Below the pieces are notes generated by a model. The model was not told where the DNA came from. It saw only the letters and a program-made list of their open reading frames with translations, and did no database searches. The position numbers and the translations under genes were made by a program. From positions 372,001 to 436,000 of the forward strand of contig CAVWCU010000001.1 of NCBI GenBank assembly GCA_963753585.1: DNA of 64,000 nt, given 5' to 3'. This DNA is from VRUE01 sp963753585. Its GTDB lineage: Bacteria; Actinomycetota; Thermoleophilia; Solirubrobacterales; 70-9. Shown in pieces: positions 34,871-42,028 of the stretch. Every line of letters begins with the position of its first letter. The stretch's first letter is position 1.

Positions 34871-36271
34871 CGTGTTCTCGTCGACGGCGGCGAGGCGCAG
34901 CTCGAGCTCCTCGGGGGAACCCGAGGCCGGCACGTCCTCGGCGCGTTCGTGGGGACGGCGGTAGATCAGGTAGAGGAGGCCGAGCAGCACGCCCGCGGTC
35001 AGGGTGAAGCCGACCTCGACGCGGAGGAACTCGTCGTTGACCAAAGGCACGAAGTTCCAGCCGACGAAGAGGGCGGCGCAGAGGATCCAGCGGGCTGCGG
35101 CACGGCGCACCTGGCCCTGGGCGACGCAAGCCTGGTTGACCGTCACCGACGAGAGGTAGAGCCCGGTCCCGAGGGCGACCAGCAGCAGTTCGCCGCGCTC
35201 GTAGCTGAACTTGTCGCTGAAGGCGAGCTGCATCAGCTGCGGCCCGGCTGCCAGGATCGCGAGCGCCATCACCGCCGTGAAGGCGGCGATGCCGAGCAGC
35301 ACCGCCCGCACCGAGCGGTGGAACTCGCGCTCGCTGCCGGGTTTCGTGCTGGTGTGCAGGCCGGTCAGGTGGGGAAGGATGCTGGTCGAGACCGCCTGGA
35401 AGAGCTGCAGCGGCGCCCGCGCCAGCATCAGCACGTTGAAGATGAAGCCGGCCGCCGCGGCGCCGTCGAGGCCGCGCACGATCAGCGGCCCGGCGTTGAG
35501 GAAGGCCTGTTCGCTGAACATGATCACCAGCACCGCCGCGGCGAAGCCGGTGCCGTGGGCCATCGAGACCGCGGCGTCCCCCTCGGTCGCCTGGGGCCCG
35601 GGCGCCGTCCGGGCGCGCCGGGCGAAGACCAGGGGTACGACCATCAGAGAAAGGGCCGGAGCGGCGACGATCCCGATCGCCACCCAGGACTGGCCGCTGA
35701 GCAGGCTGACCGCGACCAGCACCGCGAACAGGGTGCGAAAGCACGACTCCGAGAGGATCAGCGCGGTGAAGAGGCCGAATCGCTTCACCCCGGCGAGGTA
35801 GCCGCGGGCGAAGTAGCTGGCGGCGTAGAAGAGGACGGCCGAGAAGTAGACCCAGTAGAGCGTTTCGTTGCCCTCGAGCAGGCCGTCCTGGAGCGGCCCG
35901 CGGAAGGTCAGCGCCAGGACCGCGAAGAGCAGCGCCAGGCCGAGCTGGATCGTGGCTGCGTTGCGCGTGGTGCCGCCGATCGGCTCGCCCTTGACCAGGT
36001 GTTCGGAGATGTGGCGGGAGAGCAGCTGTTCGACCGGCCGGTAGAGGGTGGAGATGGTGATGAAGACGGCCGACCAGACGACCGTGATCTCGCCGTAGTC
36101 CGGCTTGGAGAGGACGTGCGAGGCGATGAAGAAGTAGACGTAGGTGATGACGCCGGTGAGGCCGACGCCGATTGCCAGGAAGCTCGCGGTCTTGCCGTAG
36201 TCGGCGGTCGCCGAGCCACTGCCCTCCCGAGCGCCGCGGCGGGCGCCCAGGGCTTTGCGCAGCGCCTGCAT
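34868..36271 (-). CDS. MOP-superfamily polysaccharide flippase (Wzx-like)
   Basis: 467 residues with about 12-14 membrane segments and no signal peptide. The N-terminal YGKTASFLAIGVGLTGVITYVYFFIASHVLSKPDYGEITVVWSAVF is typical of the lipid-linked oligosaccharide flippases of the PST/Wzx group. The order with a dolichyl-phosphate-type glycosyltransferase (overlap of one base, TGATG) suggests export of a polyprenyl-linked glycan. No polymerase or other glycan genes are in the window, so the product cannot be named. Confidence 0.82.
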   Translation of the reverse strand: MQALRKALGARRGAREGSGSATADYGKTASFLAIGVGLTGVITYVYFFIASHVLSKPDYGEITVVWSAVFITISTLYRPVEQLLSRHISEHLVKGEPIGGTTRNAATIQLGLALLFAVLALTFRGPLQDGLLEGNETLYWVYFSAVLFYAASYFARGYLAGVKRFGLFTALILSESCFRTLFAVLVAVSLLSGQSWVAIGIVAAPALSLMVVPLVFARRARTAPGPQATEGDAAVSMAHGTGFAAAVLVIMFSEQAFLNAGPLIVRGLDGAAAAGFIFNVLMLARAPLQLFQAVSTSILPHLTGLHTSTKPGSEREFHRSVRAVLLGIAAFTAVMALAILAAGPQLMQLAFSDKFSYERGELLLVALGTGLYLSSVTVNQACVAQGQVRRAAARWILCAALFVGWNFVPLVNDEFLRVEVGFTLTAGVLLGLLYLIYRRPHERAEDVPASGSPEELELRLAAVDENT

Positions 36272-37257
36272 CAGTGCTCCGCTGCGCCGCGCTCGTAGTG
36301 AGAGGGGGGCACGTCGAGCGCCAGCTCGACCCTGCGCACGCGCTCGAAGACCCGCTGCGTCATCACCCGCTGCCCGGCCAGCAGGTCGCCGATCACCCCC
36401 AGCGCGAGCAGCTGGATCGCTGCGATGAAGAGCACCGCGCCGAGGATCAGCGACTGGATGTGGCCGGTGCTGTCGCCGTTGAGGACCCAGTCGAGCAGGA
36501 AAGGCATCCAGGCGGCGAGGGCGAGGATCGCGACGAGGAGGCCGGCGGTGGCGAAGGCCCGCAGCGGCTCGTAGCGGGCGTAGATGCGCAGGATCGAGAG
36601 CGCGTTGCGCCGCACGTAGCCCCCGGTCGAGGCGGAGAGGCGCGACTCGCGCGTCTGCGGATTGGTGCCGATCTCCACCCCCTCGACGGCGACGAGCATC
36701 TTGCCCGCCTGGATCAGGCTCTCCAGCGTGTAGGTGAAGTTGTCGACCACGAGCAGCCCCAGGGCGGCCTCGCGGTTGTAGGCGCGGAAGCCCGAGGTGG
36801 TGTCGGCGATCGTCGTGCCCGCCAGTCGACTGACCACCCAGCTGCCGATCCTCTGCAGGGCTTTCTTGGAGCCCGAGAAGTGCTCGATCTGGGAGGTGCG
36901 GCGGTCGCCGACGACCATGTCGGCCTCGCCGGCGAGGATCGGGGCCACCAGCTTCGGGATGTCGGCGCCGCGGTACTGGTTGTCGGCGTCGGTGTTGACG
37001 ACGACGTCGGCGCCGAGCTTGAGGCAGGCGTCGAGCCCCGCCTGGAAGCCCGCCGCCAGGCCCTTGTTGTTGGTCAGGCGGACGATGTGCTCGACCCCGT
37101 GCTCGCGGGCGACCTCGACCGTGTGGTCGGTCGAGCCGTCGTCGACGACCAGGAGCTCGACCTTCTCGATGCCCGGGATCTCGCGTGGGATGTCGGCGAT
37201 CGTGGCGGGGAGAGTTGCCTCCTCGTTGAGGCAGGGGATCTGGACGATCAGCTTCAT
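36271..37257 (-). CDS. Family 2 glycosyltransferase, polyprenyl-phosphate mannose/glucose synthase type
   Basis: 328 residues. GT-A domain with LIVQIPCLNEEATLPATI, the nucleotide-sugar motif ELLVVDDGSTDHTVEVAREHG, VNTDADNQYRGADIPKLV (metal DxD) and TSGFRAYNREAAL. Two C-terminal membrane segments (LRAFATAGLLVAILALAAW and LILGAVLFIAAIQLLALGVI) anchor it, as in GtrB/DPM1-type enzymes that load a sugar onto undecaprenyl phosphate. It is the first gene of the minus-strand group; TACCCT (37269-37274) lies 11 bases before its ATG. Confidence 0.92.
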   Translation of the reverse strand: MKLIVQIPCLNEEATLPATIADIPREIPGIEKVELLVVDDGSTDHTVEVAREHGVEHIVRLTNNKGLAAGFQAGLDACLKLGADVVVNTDADNQYRGADIPKLVAPILAGEADMVVGDRRTSQIEHFSGSKKALQRIGSWVVSRLAGTTIADTTSGFRAYNREAALGLLVVDNFTYTLESLIQAGKMLVAVEGVEIGTNPQTRESRLSASTGGYVRRNALSILRIYARYEPLRAFATAGLLVAILALAAWMPFLLDWVLNGDSTGHIQSLILGAVLFIAAIQLLALGVIGDLLAGQRVMTQRVFERVRRVELALDVPPSHYERGAAEH

Positions 37258-37280
37258 AGGGCGGGATCAGGGTATCCGGG

Positions 37281-37379
37281 GGGCCGGTCTGTGGGCGCCT
37301 CCCGCCCGGACAAGCGCCGGCCTAATTAGGCCGGCGCTTTGAGTATCCGCCCGTTCGGGAGGCGCCCACAGACCGGCCC
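37281..37379. terminator. Nested inverted repeats between divergent GT2 and ribD
   Basis: Outer arms 37281-37304 and 37356-37379 are perfectly complementary over 24 bases. Nested inside, 37312-37339 is a perfect 28-base palindrome centred on CCTAATTAGG. The whole could form a three-part cruciform. The flanking genes are divergent, so simple termination of a neighbour does not explain it. Confidence 0.85.
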
Positions 37380-37452
37380 TGGCCGTAGGCCCGCGCCCTG
37401 TCGCATAAAGCGGCGCGCAGGCCAAGCGCGGTGATCCACCTCACAGCCGGAG

Positions 37453-37458
37453 TAAGCT
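37453..37458 (+). promoter_or_regulatory. -10 box of the riboflavin operon (TAAGCT)
   Basis: TAAGCT 28 bases before the ATG 37487. Transcription would start near 37465, exactly at the operator palindrome. Confidence 0.55.
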
Positions 37459-37464
37459 TGTGTT

Positions 37465-37480
37465 GATTGACTCGTCAATC
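37465..37480 (+). promoter_or_regulatory. Putative operator of the riboflavin operon
   Basis: GATTGAC-TC-GTCAATC is a perfect 7-base dyad overlapping the predicted start site of ribD. No FMN riboswitch sequence is present between 37380 and 37486, so a DNA-binding repressor is the likelier control. Inference. Confidence 0.5.
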
Positions 37481-37486
37481 GGTCTT

Positions 37487-38530
37487 ATGAATCCCCAGCT
37501 CACAGGCACGGATCGAGGGCATCTCTTGCGGGCGCTTGAGCTTGCTGAGGGCGGGCGGGGCCGGGTCAGTCCTAATCCTCTTGTCGGAGCTGTTGTTGCT
37601 CGTGACGGGGACGTGATTGGCGAGGGGTTTCATGCTGAATTGGGTGGGTTGCATGCGGAGCGGGCGGCTCTCGAGGACTGTCGTAAGCGCGGGGAGGATC
37701 CGGCGGGGGCGACGATGTATGTGACCTTGGAGCCCTGTGCGCATCAAGGCAGGCAGCCGCCGTGTGTGGAGGCCCTTCTAGAGGCGGGGATCTCCCGCGT
37801 GGTGATCGGGTCCGAGGATCCGAGCGAGAAGGCTGCGGGGCGGGGGCCCGGGATCCTGCGCGACGGCGGGGTGGAGGTCGAGTTCGCCGCAGATGAGGAG
37901 GCGACGGCGGCGCGGTTGCTCAACCAGCCGTTCCGCAAGCACGCTCGCACGGGGCTGCCGCTGGTGACCTTGAAGCTCGCCATGTCTCTCGACGGCCGCA
38001 CATCCACGCCCCCCGGCGATTCCCCCTGGATCTCAGGCGAGCGGTCCCGCGAGCTCGTCCACCGCTGGCGCGCGGAATCCGACGCGATCGCCGTCGGAAT
38101 CGGCACCGTCCTCGCCGACGACCCACTGCTCACAGCCCGTGTCCCCAAAGCTCGTCAACCGATGCGCGTCGTCTTCGACCGCCAGGCACGGCTTCCGCTC
38201 GACTCCCAACTGCTCGCCACTCTCGACGAGTCCCCGGTCGTGGTCGTCGTGTCCCCGGAGGCCGATGCCTCGGCACTGAGGGACGCCGGGGCCGAGATCC
38301 TCGTCGCAACCGGTATCCGCCCCGTCCTCGCCGAGCTCGGCAATCGCGACGTCACCAGCCTCTTCCTCGAGGGAGGCCCGACCCTCGCCGCAGCTTTCGC
38401 TGAGGCTGGAGAGATCGATGAGGCGCGCGTCTTCGTCGCTCCGGTCCTGCTCGCCGGCTCCAAGCGCATCGAGGTCGTGGATCCCGGCGCGGAGGACACC
38501 CTGATCGAGACCCGTTTCAGGGAGTGGTGA
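37487..38530 (+). CDS. ribD: Bifunctional diaminohydroxyphosphoribosylaminopyrimidine deaminase / reductase
   Basis: Second and third steps of riboflavin synthesis. About 347 residues from ATG 37487; a GTG at 37460 is possible but directly abuts the -10 box. The deaminase domain has LELAEGGRGRVSPNPLVGAVV, the zinc motif HAERAAL with LEPCAHQGRQPPCVEALL. The reductase domain begins PLVTLKLAMSLDGRTSTPPGDSPWISGE and has FLEGGPTLAAAF. First gene of ribD-ribE-ribBA-ribH; the stop overlaps the ribE start by one base. Confidence 0.96.
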   Translation: MNPQLTGTDRGHLLRALELAEGGRGRVSPNPLVGAVVARDGDVIGEGFHAELGGLHAERAALEDCRKRGEDPAGATMYVTLEPCAHQGRQPPCVEALLEAGISRVVIGSEDPSEKAAGRGPGILRDGGVEVEFAADEEATAARLLNQPFRKHARTGLPLVTLKLAMSLDGRTSTPPGDSPWISGERSRELVHRWRAESDAIAVGIGTVLADDPLLTARVPKARQPMRVVFDRQARLPLDSQLLATLDESPVVVVVSPEADASALRDAGAEILVATGIRPVLAELGNRDVTSLFLEGGPTLAAAFAEAGEIDEARVFVAPVLLAGSKRIEVVDPGAEDTLIETRFREW

Positions 38531-39132
38531 TGTTCACCGGACTGGTCGAAGACATCGGCAGTGTCGAGTCGCTGGAGAAAGGCGCCGGGGGTGCGAAGCT
38601 GCAAATCGCCACCGCGCTCGCTTCCGAGATCGCAACCGGAGACTCGGTCTCCGTCAACGGCGTCTGCCTCACCGCATCTGCGGTCGACGCGAACGGCTTC
38701 GAGACCGAGGCGATGAACCAGACGCTCACGGTGACGGCCCTTGGCAACCTGGAGGCTGGAGCCCGCGTCAACCTCGAGCTCGCGATGAAAGCCTCTGACC
38801 GCCTCGGCGGCCACATTGTCCAGGGGCACGCCGACGGCGTGGGCGAGGTGCTCTCGATCGAGGACGACGGCTTCGCAAGGCGCCTGCGGGTGGCGCTCGG
38901 TCCCGAGCTGCGCTACGTGGTCGCGAAGGGCTCGATCGCGCTCAACGGCGTCAGCCTCACGGTCGCCGACCTGGGCGACTCCTGGGCCGAGGTCTCCCTC
39001 ATTCCAGAGACCTTGGAGCGCACGAACCTTGGAACGCTCGCCCCCGGCGACAAGCTGAACGTCGAGTGCGACGTGGTGGCGAAGTACGTGGAGCGATTGA
39101 TGACACCATTCCCCGGAGAGGAGCCGGCGTGA
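38530..39132 (+). CDS. ribE: Riboflavin synthase, alpha subunit
   Basis: Dismutates two 6,7-dimethyl-8-ribityllumazines to riboflavin. It has 200 residues made of two similar lumazine-binding halves: MFTGLVEDIGSVESLE with SVSVNGVCLTASAVD in the first, and GGHIVQGHADGVGEVLSIE with SIALNGVSLTVADL in the second. The MFTG start matches the family, so ATG 38530 is preferred to the in-frame GTG codons just upstream. Coupled to ribBA by GTGA. Confidence 0.97.
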   Translation: MFTGLVEDIGSVESLEKGAGGAKLQIATALASEIATGDSVSVNGVCLTASAVDANGFETEAMNQTLTVTALGNLEAGARVNLELAMKASDRLGGHIVQGHADGVGEVLSIEDDGFARRLRVALGPELRYVVAKGSIALNGVSLTVADLGDSWAEVSLIPETLERTNLGTLAPGDKLNVECDVVAKYVERLMTPFPGEEPA

Positions 39133-40466
39133 GCCAGATGACAGAGCCGCAGGAGACAGAGCAGAGGGATCGGGACGCCGGCGAGAGCCCCTTCTCGACG
39201 ATCGAGGAAGCGATCGAGGAGATCCGCCGCGGCCGCATGGTCGTCGTCTGCGACGGCGAGGACCGCGAGAACGAGGGCGACCTGGTGATGGCGGCGCAGT
39301 TCGCCACGCCGGAGGCGGTCAACTTCATGGCCAAGGAGGCGCGTGGCCTGATCTGCCTGGCGCTGACCGCGGAACGCTGCGAGAAGCTCGGCCTCAACCT
39401 GATGGCAGCCAAGAACGAGGCGCCGCTGCAGACCGCCTTCACGGTGACGATCGAGGCCGCGGGCGGCGTCAGCACCGGCATCTCCGCGCACGACCGCGCC
39501 CACACGATCCAGGTCGCGATCGACCCCAACTCCGGTCCGCGTGACATCGTCGTCCCCGGTCATATGTTCCCGCTGCGGGCCAAGGACGGCGGCGTGCTGG
39601 AGCGCACCGGACACACCGAGGCCAGCGTCGACCTCGCCCGCCTCGCCGGCCTGATCCCGGCCGGGGTGATCTGCGAGGTGATGAACGACGACGGCACGAT
39701 GGCGCGTGTCCCCGACCTCGGCCCCTACTGCGAGCGCCACGGCCTGAAGATGGTCACGGTCGCCGAGCTGATCGCCTACCGCCGCCGCACCGAGAAGCTG
39801 GTCGAGCGGGTCGTCGACACCGCCCTGCCGACCGAGTTCGGCGACTTCACCGCGGTCGGCTACCGCTCCCTGGTCGACGACAAGCACCACGTGGCGATGG
39901 TCAAGGGCGACGTCGACGGGGCCGAGGACGTGCTGGTCCGCGTCCACAGCGAGTGCCTCACCGGCGACGTCTTCCACAGCATGCGCTGCGACTGCGGCGA
40001 GCAGCTGGTCGCGGCGCTGACACAGATCGAGCACGAGGGCCGCGGCGTCCTCCTCTACCTCTCCCAGGAGGGTCGCGGGATCGGCCTGCTCAACAAGCTC
40101 AAGGCCTACAAGCTGCAGGAGGAGGGCGCCGACACGGTCGAGGCCAACCTCAAGCTCGGCCTTCCCGCCGACCTGCGCGACTACGGGATCGGCGCCCAGA
40201 TCCTCGGCGACCTCGGCCTGACCAGCATCCGCATCCTCACCAACAACCCGAAGAAGATCGTCGGCCTCGAGGGCTACGGCCTCTCGGTCACCGAGCAGGT
40301 GCCGATCGAGTCCTCGCCCAACGCCCACAACGAGGCCTACCTGCGGGCCAAGCGCGACAAGATGGGCCACTCGCTGCACCACCAGGGCCTCGCCCTCGAC
40401 GAGGAGATGATCCACGACGAGGACGAGCGCGACGCCGCCGGGGAAGACGAGCGGGCGGATGGCTGA
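39129..40466 (+). CDS. ribBA: Bifunctional 3,4-dihydroxy-2-butanone 4-phosphate synthase / GTP cyclohydrolase II
   Basis: Feeds both precursors of lumazine. It has 445 residues. The RibB domain shows VVVCDGEDRENEGDLVMAAQFATPEAVNFM and the HTEASVDLARLAGL end; the RibA domain shows VHSECLTGDVFHSMRCDCGEQL with the zinc cysteines, LYLSQEGRGIGLLNKLKAY and GAQILGDLGLTSIRILTNNPKK. A C-terminal acidic tail (EDERDAAGEDERA) is unusual. Overlaps ribH by 8 bases. Confidence 0.97.
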   Translation: MSQMTEPQETEQRDRDAGESPFSTIEEAIEEIRRGRMVVVCDGEDRENEGDLVMAAQFATPEAVNFMAKEARGLICLALTAERCEKLGLNLMAAKNEAPLQTAFTVTIEAAGGVSTGISAHDRAHTIQVAIDPNSGPRDIVVPGHMFPLRAKDGGVLERTGHTEASVDLARLAGLIPAGVICEVMNDDGTMARVPDLGPYCERHGLKMVTVAELIAYRRRTEKLVERVVDTALPTEFGDFTAVGYRSLVDDKHHVAMVKGDVDGAEDVLVRVHSECLTGDVFHSMRCDCGEQLVAALTQIEHEGRGVLLYLSQEGRGIGLLNKLKAYKLQEEGADTVEANLKLGLPADLRDYGIGAQILGDLGLTSIRILTNNPKKIVGLEGYGLSVTEQVPIESSPNAHNEAYLRAKRDKMGHSLHHQGLALDEEMIHDEDERDAAGEDERADG

Positions 40467-40977
40467 GTCCGGGGCCTTCCTCGAGGCCTTCGGCGAGGAG
40501 GAGAAGGAGGCGCTTTCCGGCCGCAAGTTCGCCGTCTGCGTCGGCCGCTTCTACGAGGACCTCGCCGAACGGCTGCTGAGCGGCGCCCGCGAAGGCTTCG
40601 AGATGGCCGGCGTGCCGGCCTCCTCGGTCAGCGAGGTCTCGGTGCCCGGTGCCTACGAGCTGCCCTTCGCCGCCAAGCTGCACGCCACCACCGAGCGCTT
40701 CGCCGGCATCGCCTGCCTCGGCGTGGTTATCCGCGGCGAGACCGACCACTACGACTTCGTCTGCGCCGAGGCCGCCCGCGGCATCCAGGACGTGCAGCTG
40801 GCGACCGGCGTCCCCTGCGCCTTCGGCGTGATCACCTGCGACACGATGGAGCAGGCCCTCGCCCGCGCCGGCGGCGGCAAGCGCGACCAGGGCCGCAACG
40901 CCGCCCTCACGGTCGCCCGCATGGCCCTGCTCAAAGAAGAGGTCAACCCGTACCGCTGGCAGGTGCGGGACGGTTAG
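40459..40977 (+). CDS. ribH: 6,7-dimethyl-8-ribityllumazine synthase
   Basis: Joins the two riboflavin precursors; forms icosahedral or pentameric shells. It has 172 residues. KFAVCVGRFYEDLAERLLSGAREGF, VSVPGAYELPFAAKLHA, GVVIRGETDHYDFVCAEAARGIQDVQL and FGVITCDTMEQALARAGG are typical; the catalytic His is in DHYDFV. Last gene of the operon; its stop overlaps the convergent vapC stop by 4 bases. Confidence 0.97.
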   Translation: MAESGAFLEAFGEEEKEALSGRKFAVCVGRFYEDLAERLLSGAREGFEMAGVPASSVSEVSVPGAYELPFAAKLHATTERFAGIACLGVVIRGETDHYDFVCAEAARGIQDVQLATGVPCAFGVITCDTMEQALARAGGGKRDQGRNAALTVARMALLKEEVNPYRWQVRDG

Positions 40978-41354
40978 CTTGCGGGCAGCGTCGCGACTGG
41001 ATAGCGGCGCATGGCTCGATCGGAGGTGACCAGCGTCAGTCCGTCGATGATCGCTTGGGCGACGAGCATGCGGTCGAAGGGGTCGCCGTGGTGATTTGGC
41101 AGTGAGTCGATTGCCTTCGTGTGGCGAAGCATCACCGGTAGCAACTGAAATTGGTGTGCCTCCACGGCCTCGCCTAGATCGTCAGGCGCGCGAAGTTTCC
41201 TCTTCGATCGCTTGATCGCAACCTCCCAGGGGCTGATCACGCTGATGAAGACCTCGTTCTCCTTAGCGGAGATGGCGTCTCTTGCCTGCGCGGACAACAG
41301 ACGAGGTGCGGAAAAGACCCAGATCATCGTGTGCGTGTCGAGCAGCAGCCTCAA
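40974..41354 (-). CDS. vapC: PIN-domain ribonuclease toxin, VapC-like
   Basis: Likely site-specific RNase of a type II toxin-antitoxin pair. It has 126 residues with the PIN acidic residues: Asp in LLLDTHTMIWVF, Glu in SPWEVAIKRSK, Asp in GDPFDRMLVAQA and Asp in TSDRAMRRY. It overlaps its antitoxin by 4 bases. Base composition is lower in G+C than the rib genes, and the pair is wedged between ribH and rpmB, which suggests acquisition. Confidence 0.93.
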   Translation of the reverse strand: MRLLLDTHTMIWVFSAPRLLSAQARDAISAKENEVFISVISPWEVAIKRSKRKLRAPDDLGEAVEAHQFQLLPVMLRHTKAIDSLPNHHGDPFDRMLVAQAIIDGLTLVTSDRAMRRYPVATLPAS

Positions 41355-41644
41355 TCGCCCCTCCAGAGGTCCTCGTCGCTCGGGAAGATCTCACCTTCGA
41401 ATTCGCGCGCGGTTTCCCGCTTCATCTCCGCCCATTCCTCAAGGGATGGCACATCGAACTTCCCCTCCCAACCGCCGAGTTTGCGCCGGCCCGGCTTCTC
41501 CTGAAGCACCGGCATTAGCTTCGCTGCCGGCTTCCCCGCGCGGGTGATCACGATCTCCTCGCCTTTCTCGACACGAGCGACCAGCTTCGAGAGATGGGTC
41601 TTGGCTTCGTGCATGTTCACGCTGTCCAAGTCCTCGGCACTCAT
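41351..41644 (-). CDS. Antitoxin, Phd/YefM (VapB-like) family
   Basis: 97 residues. The Phd fold VNMHEAKTHLSKLVARVEKGEEIVITRAGKPAAKLMPV covers residues 9-47; the C-terminal part, rich in Glu and Trp (WEGKFDVPSLEEWAEM), would wrap the toxin. GGGGGAGAG lies just before the ATG, a strong ribosome site, unlike the leaderless core genes. Autoregulation through the palindrome at 41668-41689 is expected for the family. Confidence 0.92.
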   Translation of the reverse strand: MSAEDLDSVNMHEAKTHLSKLVARVEKGEEIVITRAGKPAAKLMPVLQEKPGRRKLGGWEGKFDVPSLEEWAEMKRETAREFEGEIFPSDEDLWRGD

Positions 41645-41667
41645 ATCTCTCCCCCTTTCGCCAACGG

Positions 41668-41696
41668 ATGCTGAAATTCAGCTCAGCATTAGTCTA
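41668..41696 (-). promoter_or_regulatory. vapBC promoter and operator
   Basis: Minus-strand TAGACT (41691-41696) is followed by the dyad ATGCTGA-N8-TCAGCAT (41668-41689), which itself contains the tighter palindrome GCTGAAATTCAGC (41670-41682). Position over the start site fits antitoxin autorepression. Confidence 0.6.
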
Positions 41697-41718
41697 CTTA
41701 GCTAACTCACGATCAATG

Positions 41719-41724
41719 TACCAT
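41719..41724 (+). promoter_or_regulatory. -10 box of rpmB (TACCAT, 10 nt before ATG)
   Basis: TACCAT, 10 bases, ATG 41735. The same box and spacing precede rpmF (51258-51263). Confidence 0.6.
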
Positions 41725-41734
41725 GCGCGACCCG

Positions 41735-41926
41735 ATGGCCAAGGTTTGTCACAGCTGCGGAAAGGGACCGGCGTTCGGCCAGTCCCGAAGCCACTCGATG
41801 GTCGCTACAAAGCGGCGCTTCGATCCGAACCTGCAAAAGGTGCGGATCACGGAGAACGGCCGCAAGCTGCGCGCCTACGTTTGCACCCGTTGTCTGAAGG
41901 CAAACAAGGTCGTCAAGGCGGCTTAG
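41735..41926 (+). CDS. rpmB: 50S ribosomal protein bL28, zinc type
   Basis: 63-residue large-subunit protein. AKVCHSCGKGPAFGQSRSHS, KRRFDPNLQKVRI and YVCTRCLKANKV give the two CxxC pairs of the zinc-binding form, so this is the zinc-replete paralogue type. The start at 41735 (MAKV) fits the family; ATG 41723 would add four residues and lies in the -10 box. The stop codon is in the left arm of hairpin element C. Its neighbours fakA and recG are separated from it by the MMPL gene. Confidence 0.96.
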   Translation: MAKVCHSCGKGPAFGQSRSHSMVATKRRFDPNLQKVRITENGRKLRAYVCTRCLKANKVVKAA

Positions 41927-42027
41927 CGGCCGCCTGACGCTGCGCCATAGCGCACCCGACTCCTCGCAAATAGCTCTGCTATTCGCTCGTCGCCGTGCAC
42001 GCTCTGGCTTGGTCAGTCGACCGCTAA
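41923..42027. repeat. Hairpin element C (rpmB-MMPL gap)
   Basis: TTAGCGG (41923-41929, over the rpmB stop) pairs with CCGCTAA (42021-42027); CTGAC/GTCAG and AGCGCAC/GTG-CGCT stems are nested, and the apex is AATAGC-TCT-GCTATT. The apex matches copies D and E, the internal loops only partly. It lies between convergent genes. Confidence 0.6.
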
Positions 42028-42028
42028 C

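Noticed and set aside
32886..35744. Open frame of 952 codons on the minus strand
   Set aside because: It is the other-frame shadow of the antiporter and flippase genes: Arg/Pro/Ala-rich, no motif, while the alternative frames hold clear membrane proteins.
37380..37486. Possible FMN riboswitch before ribD
   Set aside because: The gap is too short and lacks the conserved FMN aptamer segments.
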